The notes under the pieces were generated by a model that was not told the origin of the DNA, searched no databases, and saw nothing but the letters and a program-made list of their open reading frames with translations. Shown piece by piece: positions 14,773 through 24,403 of a DNA stretch of 39,473 nt. Source of the DNA: Erysipelotrichaceae bacterium (GTDB lineage: Bacteria; Bacillota_I; Bacilli_A; Erysipelotrichales; Erysipelotrichaceae); contig DXZE01000014.1 of NCBI GenBank assembly GCA_019415435.1, positions 1-39,473 on the forward strand, written 5' to 3'. Positions within the stretch are counted from its first letter, which is position 1, and each line of letters starts with the position of its first letter. Position numbers and translations under genes: made by a program.

Positions 14773-17700
14773 ATGAAGAAATATAGAAACAATCGGGGTT
14801 TTACCCTTGGAGAAATGTTAATCACGGTCGCTATTACAGTTATTCTGGTGGCGGTTTCGATTATCAATGTGGTGCCGTATATGTGGAATCTGCGTCTGAA
14901 GGATGCGGATCAGGCGGCACATGAGATTTATCTTGCGGCGCAGTATCATCTTAATGCGGTGGCTTCAACGGGGGCGCTGAGTACATATACGGGAAATGAT
15001 CTCGGGCAAAAGGATGATCTGTATCAGGGATCATATTATGAGAAAGCGGGTGCTCAGGATATCTATGATATTGTCGTATCACCTGATGCGAAAAATATAC
15101 CTGCGGTTCGGGATGAAATTCTGCCGTATGGGTCGGTGGATGAGACGATGCGCAGCGGTGGCAGCTATATCATTACCTATGATTATGATTCGGCGACGGT
15201 TCTGGGCGTCTTTTATTCGTATGCCGGCCGCAGTTATGGCTATACGTTTACCAGTGATGTTCTGAAAAGTCGGAAGGAAGCACTGCAGACAGCCATGGCT
15301 TCTAAAAATGGAAAGATCAGCAGTGACGAAGCCAAGTCTGTCCGTCGTCATTTTCCGGATGGCAAGGCGGGGAAGACCATTGGCTTTTATGGCGGCAAAG
15401 ACAGTGATTCAGCGGCGGTGAAAAGTGATGCGCCAGGTTTGAATATTGATAATGGGGATACCCTGAGTGCGCTGATTTCTTTGAACAAGGAACAGAAAAA
15501 ACTGCTGCATGATACATATAGTCAGTATTATCTGCAGCTGAAGGTATATGGCACCACTTCAAAGCAGACAGCGGTGAAAGATCTGCAGCTTTCTGATCTG
15601 ACGCCGCAGAGCAGCCTTTCTCATACGTATTCGTATATTCTGGATGCCTATCAGGATAAAGATGGTAAAGAAACGAAACGTTTTGGCACCCAGTTTACAA
15701 ACCTCTATGCAGGTGAGAATATTACCGTCAGCGTCAGTCTTGTAAAAAAAGGAAATAACAATACCTATACCAGTGTTTCAAAAGTTTCCAATGCTGTAAA
15801 GACAAACTCTCTGTTTGCAAGTCTGAAATTCGGCAATGCTGGGATCAGCAGTATTCGTCATCTGGAGAATCTTGGTAAATACAATAATATAATGGTTAAT
15901 ACAGCTTCACAGTTAACTGACATTTCCTTTACGAAATATCAGAATAATCTGAGTGCGCTTGTGAAGGCTTCTTCAGAGGCCGTTATTACTTATGAACCTG
16001 TAAATCTGGGTAAGAATCTTACATACGATGGCGGCTACTATACGAAAGATAAGAACAAGCGTCAGCATCTTCTCAGTGATATTACGACGGATACCGATGG
16101 CGATGGCGGTGTTTTTGGTACGCTCAGCGGCAGTAATACCAAGCTGACCGTTCAAAATCTGGAAGTAATGGATATCAATGTCAAGGCTGGCGGACATGCC
16201 GGTGCTCTGCTTGGTCAGGCATCAGACGGAGCAACCTTCGAAACCGATAATGTACTTGTCTGGAGCAAATCTGCGGATCTTTCCATTCAGTCCACAGGCG
16301 GCGATGCCGGTGGTCTGATTGGTCACAGTGATGGTACTGTCAATATTACAAATACAGCTGTTTCTGCCTATGTAAAGTCTACAAGAGGAAATGCCGGCGG
16401 TCTGGTTGGCAGTGCGTCAACACTGACTGTGAAAGCCAGCTATGTATCCGGTCATACGTATCAGAAGGATTATGTGAAGCAGAATGATCCGGATACGACC
16501 AAAGGCAATCAACACTACAATATCATTGCCAGTCATAATGCCGGTGGCATTGCTGGCACTGTCACGACACTGAATGGTATTACAAACAGCTATGTGACGG
16601 CTTCTGTTTCCGGCAGTACGGCATATGCCTTTGTGGGCAGTGTCAATGATAATTCCACGATTACCAAGGCTGGTAGCTATGCTGTTACGGTTGTGAATGG
16701 CACAAATGTCAAAGAGCCTTCCAGCTTTACTGGCATAGCAGATACAGATACAAAGTATGTCAATGATGAATCACTGCTGGATGGAAATAAGACAGTCACC
16801 TATCCATATACAGTAGTCAGTTCTCTGGATAATAATGCCAAAGCATGGTTTTTGAAGACTCATGTTGGTGACTGGCAGGGTACTCCCCAGAATAATGCTA
16901 CGGTAAGCTTTAATAATGATGAAATCCTGCAGTTGATTGCATCAGTACCAAATGTTGGGCCAAATGATGAAGTAGAGGTACAGTTCTTTTATCCATATCG
17001 TAATGGTCAGTCAACACAATTATTTGGCACAGATGTGGATCCTGCTGATCGTGTTATGTCTTTCACTTTTAAAAAAGATGGGTCGATTGAAACGACAAAT
17101 GCCTATAATAATAAGTCTGTTAATGATTGGAGAAGTGATCTTTGCAAAAAAGAAACAGTTGGCAATGTAACAAAATATACAATTAATATTGACGATATTA
17201 CGTATATGAAGGACAGCCATAGTGGAAGACTGCAAAATGTTCTTCTAAACAGTGCTGCTCAACCAGGTTATGATGTGACTGCCCGCGTACTTGTGAATGG
17301 AATAGTTGTGTCTGATCCTGCCACAACTAATAGTTCCTTTGGTGATAATACGGATGGCACAAAAGCAGTAATCAGTTGTGGCAGACATCTGCAGAATATG
17401 AGCTCTGATGTTGCAGGAAGATGGAGCCCGATATTTCAGAAGGCCAGTTTGACAGCAGATATTCACTGGAATACAGACGGCAATACATTCTTTGAGCGTG
17501 TCAAGAAATTAAGGGCTAATTCATCCGATGAGGTAACATCTGTATACTTATCTGATGGCAGAGAGATCAAAGATCAGAAGTTTTATCCAATCACGGGGCA
17601 TATGATGTTTACTGGTTCAGATACTTCGTTCTTTGGTCATGGTCATACGATTTCTGACATCTCATTTGATACTGCTAACGGCAATGCCGGCCTGTTTGGA

Positions 17701-20700
17701 ACAATGCAGGGCTTGCTGAATGTCAGTAAACTGACTGTTGAAAATGGTGTCATTCAGGCAGACAGTGGTATTTCCGCAGCGGGTATTCTGGGTGGCAAAG
17801 TCATTAATGAAACAACAATCTCTCATTGCTTTGTGACTGGTGAAAAGAGCATGGTTAGAATCGGAACTTCTGGTGATGCCGGTGGTCTGGTTGGCTATTT
17901 CGAGGGCAAAGAGATTGTCAGCAGCGGTGCTTCTGCATATGTGCAGGGCGGTAATGCCGGCGGTCTGGTTGGTAACTTTAATAGGGGCTCTATTACTTCC
18001 AGCTTCTCTGGAGGCAGAACCACAAACGGAAGCTATCTGGATGATGCAAATACAATTGGTTACTATAATGTTGAAGGTTCAATCAATGCCGGCGGCTTAG
18101 TTGGCATTTCTGGAGGTACTATTTCTTATAGTTATTCCTCCAGCTCTGTCTTTGGCGGCACCAAGAGTAATGGTGATATGAATAAGTGGAGCTATACAAC
18201 CGGCAGTGTGAATGTTGGGGGCTTAATTGGTTCCACATGGGTCAGTCAGCCAGACGCAAGCTATGCAGCAGGCATGGTTCAGGGCCCGAAGGAAACGACA
18301 GGATCTCTGATTGGCTATTATAATACGAGCGCCAATGTTAATAACAGGGTTTCCTACTATCTGGAAGGCATCAATTTTAACCAGAATACATTGGAAGAAC
18401 TGCCTGCCTTTGGCAATGATGACGGCAGAGGAACATATAATCAGCAGTTTGTAGCTGTTAACTACTATAGTCCCAATAATCCGATTGCTAAGAAAGATAA
18501 AGATCTGTCTGTTACATACATTACCTACTCCTATGACAGTACTCTGAAGGGTGAGTATCCGTTTATCTCGTATACAAGACAGGCGGTTGGCTCGAATATC
18601 AGTGTGCATTATGGTGACTGGCAGATTCCGGTGGATAAGAGCCAGTACCGTCTGGTCAGACTGTACAATGACGATAAGACATCATTGCTTGCGACTGCGG
18701 CTGTGCTTTTCGCATCAAGCTGGCAGCCATCGGATCATGTTGATACCAGCAAGCTTGTTTCTTCACGAGGTACTGCCGGAAACTTTGTCGGCTGGGTTGA
18801 TGGCAACGGAAATGTTTTGAGTGCGGCTGATTTTGCTTCAATTACTTCAGATATTACTGCATATGCTATGTATGCAAAGCAGATTACATTCAGGTATGTT
18901 GATCCAGCAACCGGTCAGGCTGGCGGTCCTGTTGCCAATCAGAGATTTAATTCTGATGGCAGTGTGACTGTACCAGCCGCAAGATCCTTCTCTGGTTATG
19001 CATTTGATGGCTGGTATACTGCTGTGGAAGGCGGCACCAAGGTTACGGTAACAAACAATCGGATTCCTGCATCTTCCATTTCCGGCAATGTTTACTATGC
19101 CCATTACCATAAGATCGTAAACTACACCTATACGATGATCTTCTGCTATGAGAAGGACGGTGGTACACCGGGTGATGCTGTTTCTTCCCTGAACAAGATC
19201 ATCTATGAAAGAAGCGGTGATAACTACGTTTCCTTCTCGCAGGATGTTTCCATGTCCAACCGGACTGTTGCCAATGCCACAATAGACAAGATGGTCGTAG
19301 TGAATGCGGACACAAATCAAACAGTTGAAACAGTTGATCTGAATCAGAACAGCACGGTTACGATGACTGGTTCTCCCTTTAACAAGACTTACTATGTGAT
19401 GTACAAGGCAACGCCAGTGACTTACATCGTTCATCATGTATTCCATGATTCTTTGAATACAGGTGCTTCTATCAGTAATGGTGCTCTGGTGGGTAAAGAC
19501 AGCAGTGACAATGATCTGCTTGTTTACAGCCAGGGAAGCCTTGCAAAATTGGATGAGACAAAGACTGGCTATGCAGGCAATATGACAAATGCGGCTGCGC
19601 TGAATCTTTCCAGTGTGCCGGGTGAGTTTGAAATCACCGGTACGATTGAGCAGAAGAATCTGAATGATGCCAGCGGTAATGTTGAAATCACGATCAATTA
19701 TTATCGTAAGAGCTATACACTGAGCTATTCTGCACCGAATGCGTCCAACTATATCAGTCCACAGATGATTTCGTATGGTGCTCCGGTAACGCTTGCCGGT
19801 GCAGATCAGGTTGTTCGTCCTGGCTATACGCTGAATTCCTGGACGGTCAGCTATGCCGGCATGACACCATATGCGGCAACAGACTTTAAGATTGCTTCTA
19901 TGCCAGCTGCAGATGTAACAGCATCTGAGACTTTAGACAGCTGGACTGCAAATACAACTGCCAGGGTAACCGTACAGTTCTGGCAGCAGAAGCCGCATAC
20001 AAAGACTTCTTACACGGAGGCGGACTATGATTACTATGGTGCGTATACAGTAAATGCCAATATTGGGGATACATATTCGGTTACATCTGATGCAGCACTG
20101 AACACACTGAACAGTCTGAAAATGAAGAGTTCTGCAGACTTTGATCATTTCACATATACAAGTGCATTTGGCAATTCTTCCGTTGCCGTTTCTGCAGATG
20201 GTTCATCTACCATTAACCTGTATTACAACAGAAATGAGATTACGATCAATTTCTATCAGTGCCAGCCTTACAGATGGCTATGGAATGTCTACTGGACGGC
20301 TGAACTTGCAGATACATGGAAAGGTCTTTATGGTGAAGAATTCAGCAATACTTCCTATACATGGGATAATTCCTATGAATGGTATGAAAAATATGATGAC
20401 GAGGAGGGGCCTCATGGAACTCGCCTTACATTTATCGGTTATTTCCATGTAGAGGTTGAGGCAAAAGATCCTTCGGATGCGAACACAATGAATCTGTATG
20501 GTATTTCCGGTGGCACAAAGCGGTATACAATTCTTCATTATGTTGAGAAGCTGAATGGAACAGGTGCATATGACCCAACAGGATATGATGTGCAAAATTC
20601 ATCAACAGTTTCTGGGGAGTCAACTTTCACTTTATCTAATAAATATCCTAATGGATATGAATTGGCTGGATACCGGTATTACAGTACAAACAGAAGGGGT

Positions 20701-23265
20701 CAAACAACCTGGTATGATTTTCAAAGTGCATCTGAAGGAACGCGTGTGTCGGTCAATCGGAACCTTGCTGTCTTCTATAAGCGCAAAGATATTACTGTTA
20801 CATTATCCAATGCTGTGATCAATAATAAGCAAAGTGGAGTTGATTATCAGTTTACAGAGAAGTACGGGACTTCGTATAAGACGATTGCTTCTGATCTGGA
20901 TCAACTGAAACTGACAGTTTCCAAACCTGTCAATGCACAGGGTGAGGAGTTTGCCGGCTGGTACCTGGATGAGGGTTATACAAAGCCATTTACAGGTGAT
21001 GAGGAAACATTGGATGGACCTCTGCAGCTGTTTGCAAAGTGGGAGACCTGTAAGTACCATGTGAATTTCTATGAGAATGAAGATGATACAGATGCTTTGA
21101 AGACAGTGGATCTATCTTCTGGTGATGTGCTGTATAACGCTTCTGCTGGTGTTGACGCTTTCCCTGAAATCTCTGCAGATGAAGGGTATGAAGTGCGCTG
21201 GTACTATCGTGATTCTGATGGTGTTGAGCATCAGTATATTAAGGATCGTCAGGTTCAGCTGGATCTTGTTTCTAAGAAAGAAAAGGATTCTGCTGGCAAT
21301 TACACGATCAATCTGTATGCCCGCAAGGTGGCTGTCAATCCTGTGCATCTGTACTATGAGCTGTATGACCGTGATACGGCAGAAGTGATTGAGTACAATG
21401 GGCAGACGCTGTTTACAACGAATGATACGTATTCGGTTGGTTCTGCTTATACGATCAGTGCTCCGGAGCTGGATGGCTATACATTTGTGACTGGCAATAC
21501 AGGTGTTGCTACATCAGATACACAGGAAAAACCAATTCGTCTGATCTATACGGCAAAGCAAGGCAGTTGGCGTCATATTGTAGAATCCTATGCCCGCTAT
21601 GCGGATATTGATGATGCAAACCAGACACCAGTGTCTGTTGAGCTGTCCTCCAGGACTGTTAATAAGTCGGATGAGACTGGTTCTGTTGTAGATACGGCTT
21701 CGACGATGGATGGCTATACATTTGTACAGTCTGCGCTTCTGTCGGATGAGAATGAAACTTCGTATGCTGTCTCTGATGCTTCACAGGTGACTGTCAGTAA
21801 GCCTGCGGATAAGGACCAGAGCCAGGTTGTGCGGTTCTGGTATACACCATCGTTTGATGGCACTTTGCAGAATAGCAGTGCTGTCTATGATGGCAATAAG
21901 CACAGTGTTTCCTATCAGCTGAACAGTGTGCCTGCAGTTGGCTCGAACAATACGCTTGTGTATAAGTACACGTATTCTTTGAACAATGCATCAACTGCCA
22001 CAACGTATGTGCAGTATGCATGGACCAATGCGGATGGTACTGCCGGCACCTATGGAAATGCGCCGGTGAATGCTGGTGTGTATTCTGTGCAGGTAGAGAT
22101 TCTGCTGTATAAGGATGCCAGTGTGAATACAGATAAACTTATTGCAGGTGAGAATCTGCTGACGGTATACCGTAATTCTGCGGCTGGTTCTTTGACGATT
22201 TCACCGGCTTCGCTGGTGATTACGTCTGGTTCACAGAGCTGGGTCTATGGCAGTGATGGCACGGGCTTCCATACCAATACGGATTGGACAGCTTCTGTTA
22301 ATGGTACAGCGGTGGGTACTTCCACGCTGCCTGTGACCGTGACGTTCCTGGATACTTCCAAGATTCAGCAGCCTGGTACGATGGCTAATGAGTTTACGGT
22401 CAGCTTTACGGATCCTGCTGCTGCGAATAACTATGCTGTTACCAAGGTCTATGGTTCTTTGGATGTGGTATGGCAGTATAAGGTGAAGTATGTGCTGTCT
22501 TTGCCGGATGTTGTGTATGAGGCAAAGAGTGATGCTGAGAAGGCAGAGGCTGAGAAGGATGGTACAGATGTCAAGCCGGTACAGATTGAGATGTATGAGA
22601 CAACGGTGACATCCAGCAATCCGAATGTGTTTGATGCGGCAAAGGCATCTGACAGTGCGCCAGTATCCTTGGATGGCCTGAAGCTGACCAATGGAGATGC
22701 GGTACAGAACGTTGGCTATCACAATGGTGATCAGACGGTGACGTATGTGTATACACCTGACTTTGGCACAGCTTCAATTGTCAGAGATGCTGATCTTGGC
22801 GTGTATGAGATGAAGCTGGCTTCTGATTCTGATGAACTGAAGAAAGTGCTGTCTGCATTGAAGCCGTATCTGGCTGATCAGACACCAGATTCCTCGGATG
22901 ATACGCCTGCTTCAGATGCGTCTGACTATCAGAAGTATCTTGGTACCAAGAACCCGGATTATCGTCTGGTGTATGAGATGACATATACTCAGCAGAATAG
23001 TGATGGTATTGCTGGTACATCTTCAACGGTTGTTTATCTCGCCGGAGAAGATGGTACGGTGAAAGACAAGGATGGCAAGGCTGCTGTATTGTCTGGCTCT
23101 GTGCCTGCGTCTGGTACGTATGTGGTCAGCGGCAGGATTGTGCTGCAGCATCGTACGAAAACAACTGGTGAAGACGGCAATGTCACAGAGACATGGAATG
23201 GCAGCAATATCCTATGGCAGTCTTCAGAAGTGGAATATACGATCGGCGGCAATAGCGAATCATAG
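14773..23265 (+). CDS. Giant prepilin-adhesin (2830 aa) with GLUG, InlB-like and MBG-like repeats
   Basis: The start at 14773 (leader MKKYRNNRG) fits AGGGA 7 nt upstream better than the ATG at 14767. Mature F-T-L-G-E with Glu5 and the helix MLITVAITVILVAVSI form a perfect class III signal, so this is a prepilin-peptidase substrate of about 300 kDa. A pilin-like head is followed by GLUG repeats (about residues 470-600 and 968-1160, core NAGGLVG), an InlB/Listeria-Bacteroides type region (about 1338-1440, and again near 2060-2093 with FAGWYLDEGY), a MucBP-like part (about 2190-2260) and MBG-like domains (about 2373-2566). There is no LPXTG or other C-terminal anchor. The pilin helix would hold it in the membrane or at the pilus tip. 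Ordinary pilins are 100-250 residues. An adhesin role is inferred from the repeats. Confidence 0.88.
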   Translation: MKKYRNNRGFTLGEMLITVAITVILVAVSIINVVPYMWNLRLKDADQAAHEIYLAAQYHLNAVASTGALSTYTGNDLGQKDDLYQGSYYEKAGAQDIYDIVVSPDAKNIPAVRDEILPYGSVDETMRSGGSYIITYDYDSATVLGVFYSYAGRSYGYTFTSDVLKSRKEALQTAMASKNGKISSDEAKSVRRHFPDGKAGKTIGFYGGKDSDSAAVKSDAPGLNIDNGDTLSALISLNKEQKKLLHDTYSQYYLQLKVYGTTSKQTAVKDLQLSDLTPQSSLSHTYSYILDAYQDKDGKETKRFGTQFTNLYAGENITVSVSLVKKGNNNTYTSVSKVSNAVKTNSLFASLKFGNAGISSIRHLENLGKYNNIMVNTASQLTDISFTKYQNNLSALVKASSEAVITYEPVNLGKNLTYDGGYYTKDKNKRQHLLSDITTDTDGDGGVFGTLSGSNTKLTVQNLEVMDINVKAGGHAGALLGQASDGATFETDNVLVWSKSADLSIQSTGGDAGGLIGHSDGTVNITNTAVSAYVKSTRGNAGGLVGSASTLTVKASYVSGHTYQKDYVKQNDPDTTKGNQHYNIIASHNAGGIAGTVTTLNGITNSYVTASVSGSTAYAFVGSVNDNSTITKAGSYAVTVVNGTNVKEPSSFTGIADTDTKYVNDESLLDGNKTVTYPYTVVSSLDNNAKAWFLKTHVGDWQGTPQNNATVSFNNDEILQLIASVPNVGPNDEVEVQFFYPYRNGQSTQLFGTDVDPADRVMSFTFKKDGSIETTNAYNNKSVNDWRSDLCKKETVGNVTKYTINIDDITYMKDSHSGRLQNVLLNSAAQPGYDVTARVLVNGIVVSDPATTNSSFGDNTDGTKAVISCGRHLQNMSSDVAGRWSPIFQKASLTADIHWNTDGNTFFERVKKLRANSSDEVTSVYLSDGREIKDQKFYPITGHMMFTGSDTSFFGHGHTISDISFDTANGNAGLFGTMQGLLNVSKLTVENGVIQADSGISAAGILGGKVINETTISHCFVTGEKSMVRIGTSGDAGGLVGYFEGKEIVSSGASAYVQGGNAGGLVGNFNRGSITSSFSGGRTTNGSYLDDANTIGYYNVEGSINAGGLVGISGGTISYSYSSSSVFGGTKSNGDMNKWSYTTGSVNVGGLIGSTWVSQPDASYAAGMVQGPKETTGSLIGYYNTSANVNNRVSYYLEGINFNQNTLEELPAFGNDDGRGTYNQQFVAVNYYSPNNPIAKKDKDLSVTYITYSYDSTLKGEYPFISYTRQAVGSNISVHYGDWQIPVDKSQYRLVRLYNDDKTSLLATAAVLFASSWQPSDHVDTSKLVSSRGTAGNFVGWVDGNGNVLSAADFASITSDITAYAMYAKQITFRYVDPATGQAGGPVANQRFNSDGSVTVPAARSFSGYAFDGWYTAVEGGTKVTVTNNRIPASSISGNVYYAHYHKIVNYTYTMIFCYEKDGGTPGDAVSSLNKIIYERSGDNYVSFSQDVSMSNRTVANATIDKMVVVNADTNQTVETVDLNQNSTVTMTGSPFNKTYYVMYKATPVTYIVHHVFHDSLNTGASISNGALVGKDSSDNDLLVYSQGSLAKLDETKTGYAGNMTNAAALNLSSVPGEFEITGTIEQKNLNDASGNVEITINYYRKSYTLSYSAPNASNYISPQMISYGAPVTLAGADQVVRPGYTLNSWTVSYAGMTPYAATDFKIASMPAADVTASETLDSWTANTTARVTVQFWQQKPHTKTSYTEADYDYYGAYTVNANIGDTYSVTSDAALNTLNSLKMKSSADFDHFTYTSAFGNSSVAVSADGSSTINLYYNRNEITINFYQCQPYRWLWNVYWTAELADTWKGLYGEEFSNTSYTWDNSYEWYEKYDDEEGPHGTRLTFIGYFHVEVEAKDPSDANTMNLYGISGGTKRYTILHYVEKLNGTGAYDPTGYDVQNSSTVSGESTFTLSNKYPNGYELAGYRYYSTNRRGQTTWYDFQSASEGTRVSVNRNLAVFYKRKDITVTLSNAVINNKQSGVDYQFTEKYGTSYKTIASDLDQLKLTVSKPVNAQGEEFAGWYLDEGYTKPFTGDEETLDGPLQLFAKWETCKYHVNFYENEDDTDALKTVDLSSGDVLYNASAGVDAFPEISADEGYEVRWYYRDSDGVEHQYIKDRQVQLDLVSKKEKDSAGNYTINLYARKVAVNPVHLYYELYDRDTAEVIEYNGQTLFTTNDTYSVGSAYTISAPELDGYTFVTGNTGVATSDTQEKPIRLIYTAKQGSWRHIVESYARYADIDDANQTPVSVELSSRTVNKSDETGSVVDTASTMDGYTFVQSALLSDENETSYAVSDASQVTVSKPADKDQSQVVRFWYTPSFDGTLQNSSAVYDGNKHSVSYQLNSVPAVGSNNTLVYKYTYSLNNASTATTYVQYAWTNADGTAGTYGNAPVNAGVYSVQVEILLYKDASVNTDKLIAGENLLTVYRNSAAGSLTISPASLVITSGSQSWVYGSDGTGFHTNTDWTASVNGTAVGTSTLPVTVTFLDTSKIQQPGTMANEFTVSFTDPAAANNYAVTKVYGSLDVVWQYKVKYVLSLPDVVYEAKSDAEKAEAEKDGTDVKPVQIEMYETTVTSSNPNVFDAAKASDSAPVSLDGLKLTNGDAVQNVGYHNGDQTVTYVYTPDFGTASIVRDADLGVYEMKLASDSDELKKVLSALKPYLADQTPDSSDDTPASDASDYQKYLGTKNPDYRLVYEMTYTQQNSDGIAGTSSTVVYLAGEDGTVKDKDGKAAVLSGSVPASGTYVVSGRIVLQHRTKTTGEDGNVTETWNGSNILWQSSEVEYTIGGNSES
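16180..18330 (+). repeat. Two blocks of GLUG repeats inside the giant pilin
   Basis: The motif N-A-G-G-L-[VI]-G recurs near nt 16200, 16310, 16400 and 16540 (block 1) and near 17690, 17770, 17880, 17955, 18085 and 18215 (block 2), about 70-180 nt apart. DNA around the cores is similar (GCCGGTGGTCTG and variants), so repeat number could change by recombination. Confidence 0.75.
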
Positions 23266-23302
23266 GATACATTCGGATACGATGATCTGCTGAAAGGCAT
23301 AA

Positions 23303-23343
23303 GAGGTCTCTGATGTGAGCTGATTCTCATCAGAGACTTCTTT
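23303..23343 (+). terminator. Terminator of the minor pilin operon
   Basis: A long stem (GTCTCTGATG at 23306-23315 with CATCAGAGAC at 23328-23337, extended by GAG/CTC inside) ends in TTCTTT, 40 nt after the giant gene. Confidence 0.85.
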
Positions 23344-23437
23344 GGCTCTCCAAAATGTAAGGGGGAGAAGGCAGTTTAACTTTGGAAGTACAGTTTGGGG
23401 GAGAGAAACCCTAAACTATCCTGCTGTAAAAAGAAAG

Positions 23438-23490
23438 AATCCAGAAGCTGATGAGCACGCATATCAGTGTTCCAAAGCTTCTGGATTTTA
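23438..23490. terminator. Second hairpin, terminator-like, probably bidirectional
   Basis: A perfect 12-bp stem (23438-23449 with 23476-23487) spans a 26-nt loop, with TTTTA on the right and an A-rich run on the left. Apart from this, the terminator at 23303 and the palindrome at 23570, nothing is seen between the giant pilin gene and 23600. Confidence 0.5.
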
Positions 23491-23569
23491 ATATTGAAGA
23501 GATGTGAGAAGAAATGTATACGATCAATAATCCGTACCGTGAAAAAATCTGATCACCTGTAATAATCAG

Positions 23570-23592
23570 GTTAGGGCTTTTAAAGCCCTAAC
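23570..23592. repeat. Near-perfect palindrome
   Basis: GTTAGGGCTTT and AAAGCCCTAAC are perfect inverted copies around a single T. It directly precedes the short ORF at 23604. It may be an operator, terminator or element end; the type is not decided. Confidence 0.5.
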
Positions 23593-23603
23593 TGGAGGAT
23601 CAG

Positions 23604-23765
23604 ATGGCAGAAATTGTTTCAATGTCAGAAGTGAAAAGAAGATATTGGTTCAACATGATCTTGATAATCAATGGATACGGTATTTTTAATATTGAAAGGT
23701 ACGGATTATTTATCGCTTACTTTAAAACATTATCAGATATACACCTGAAAAGACATTTACAGTAA
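23604..23765 (+). pseudogene. Short ORF resembling the N-terminus of an IS66-type accessory protein
   Basis: The ATG has GGAGG upstream. The first 19 residues (MAEIVSMSEVKRRYWFNMI) recall the start of TnpA accessory proteins of IS66-type elements. After that the sequence does not fit and runs into the start of the hydrolase relic. It is read as a small insertion scar. The assignment rests on memory of the N-terminal pattern only. Confidence 0.3.
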
Positions 23766-24349
23766 TGGAAGATGGATTCTTTGGAAAATTCTATCGTGCA
23801 GAAAGAGATCAGTTTCCAGGCAAGGCAATGATTGCCTTCGGAGGTTCTCAGGGATTGTTTCTGTTGTGTCAATGGATGGCAGTGCATTCAGCTGGCATGG
23901 ACAATCTCTTCCTTTTATGAAGTATGTTCCTTCTGATGGAAAAGAATGGGTTAAGATCTATAAAAAACAATCATGGGCACATAAAGAACCATATGCCAGA
24001 GATCTTTTAGAAGTAGAATATGAGGCAAATGATAATCCGGATGCTGTGATTCCTGTCTGGAATATAAACGGACTTGTTTTATTACCTGGATCTTATCAGG
24101 ATTCCATGTATTCGGATGAAAAGACGATTCCCCGTCTTGTACAGCAGCTTAACGAACATGACTTTTCTTATACTGTAGAACACATCTCTATGCACATATC
24201 AGTCATCTGATCGTTCCAGTGAGACCTTATTCTCTGAAATGATTCAATGCAGAGAGAAAAGATCCTGCAAGATGTAACGAAGACAGAGAACAATCCTGGA
24301 AAAATACTCAGGATTTCCTTTATGAGAAATGGAAGTAAATCGTTATTAC
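23738..24349 (+). pseudogene. Alpha/beta hydrolase of the acyl-CoA thioester hydrolase / BAAT_C type, internal deletion
   Basis: Three pieces of one protein remain: TFTVMEDGFFGKFY...FPGKAMIAFGGSQG; then, in another frame from 23866, SMDGSAFSWHGQSLPFMKYVPSDGKEWVK..KEPYARDLLE..IPVWNINGLVLLPGSYQDSMYSDEKTIPRL; then, after a shift near 24185, HLYAHISHLIVPVRPY...AERKDPARC..DREQSW..TQDFLYEKW. About 100 codons between the first two pieces are gone, including the G-x-S-x-G nucleophile. The gene cannot make an active enzyme. A related relic lies at 38257. Confidence 0.7.
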
Positions 24350-24403
24350 GATTGTACAGAATCAGGAAGATGAGTAAACTGGTACCATATTGAGGTGAAG
24401 TTT

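Noticed and set aside
14773..23265. Sortase-anchored surface protein
   Set aside because: The C-terminus has no LPXTG, hydrophobic segment or basic tail; the N-terminus is a prepilin signal and not a Sec signal peptide with signal peptidase I site.
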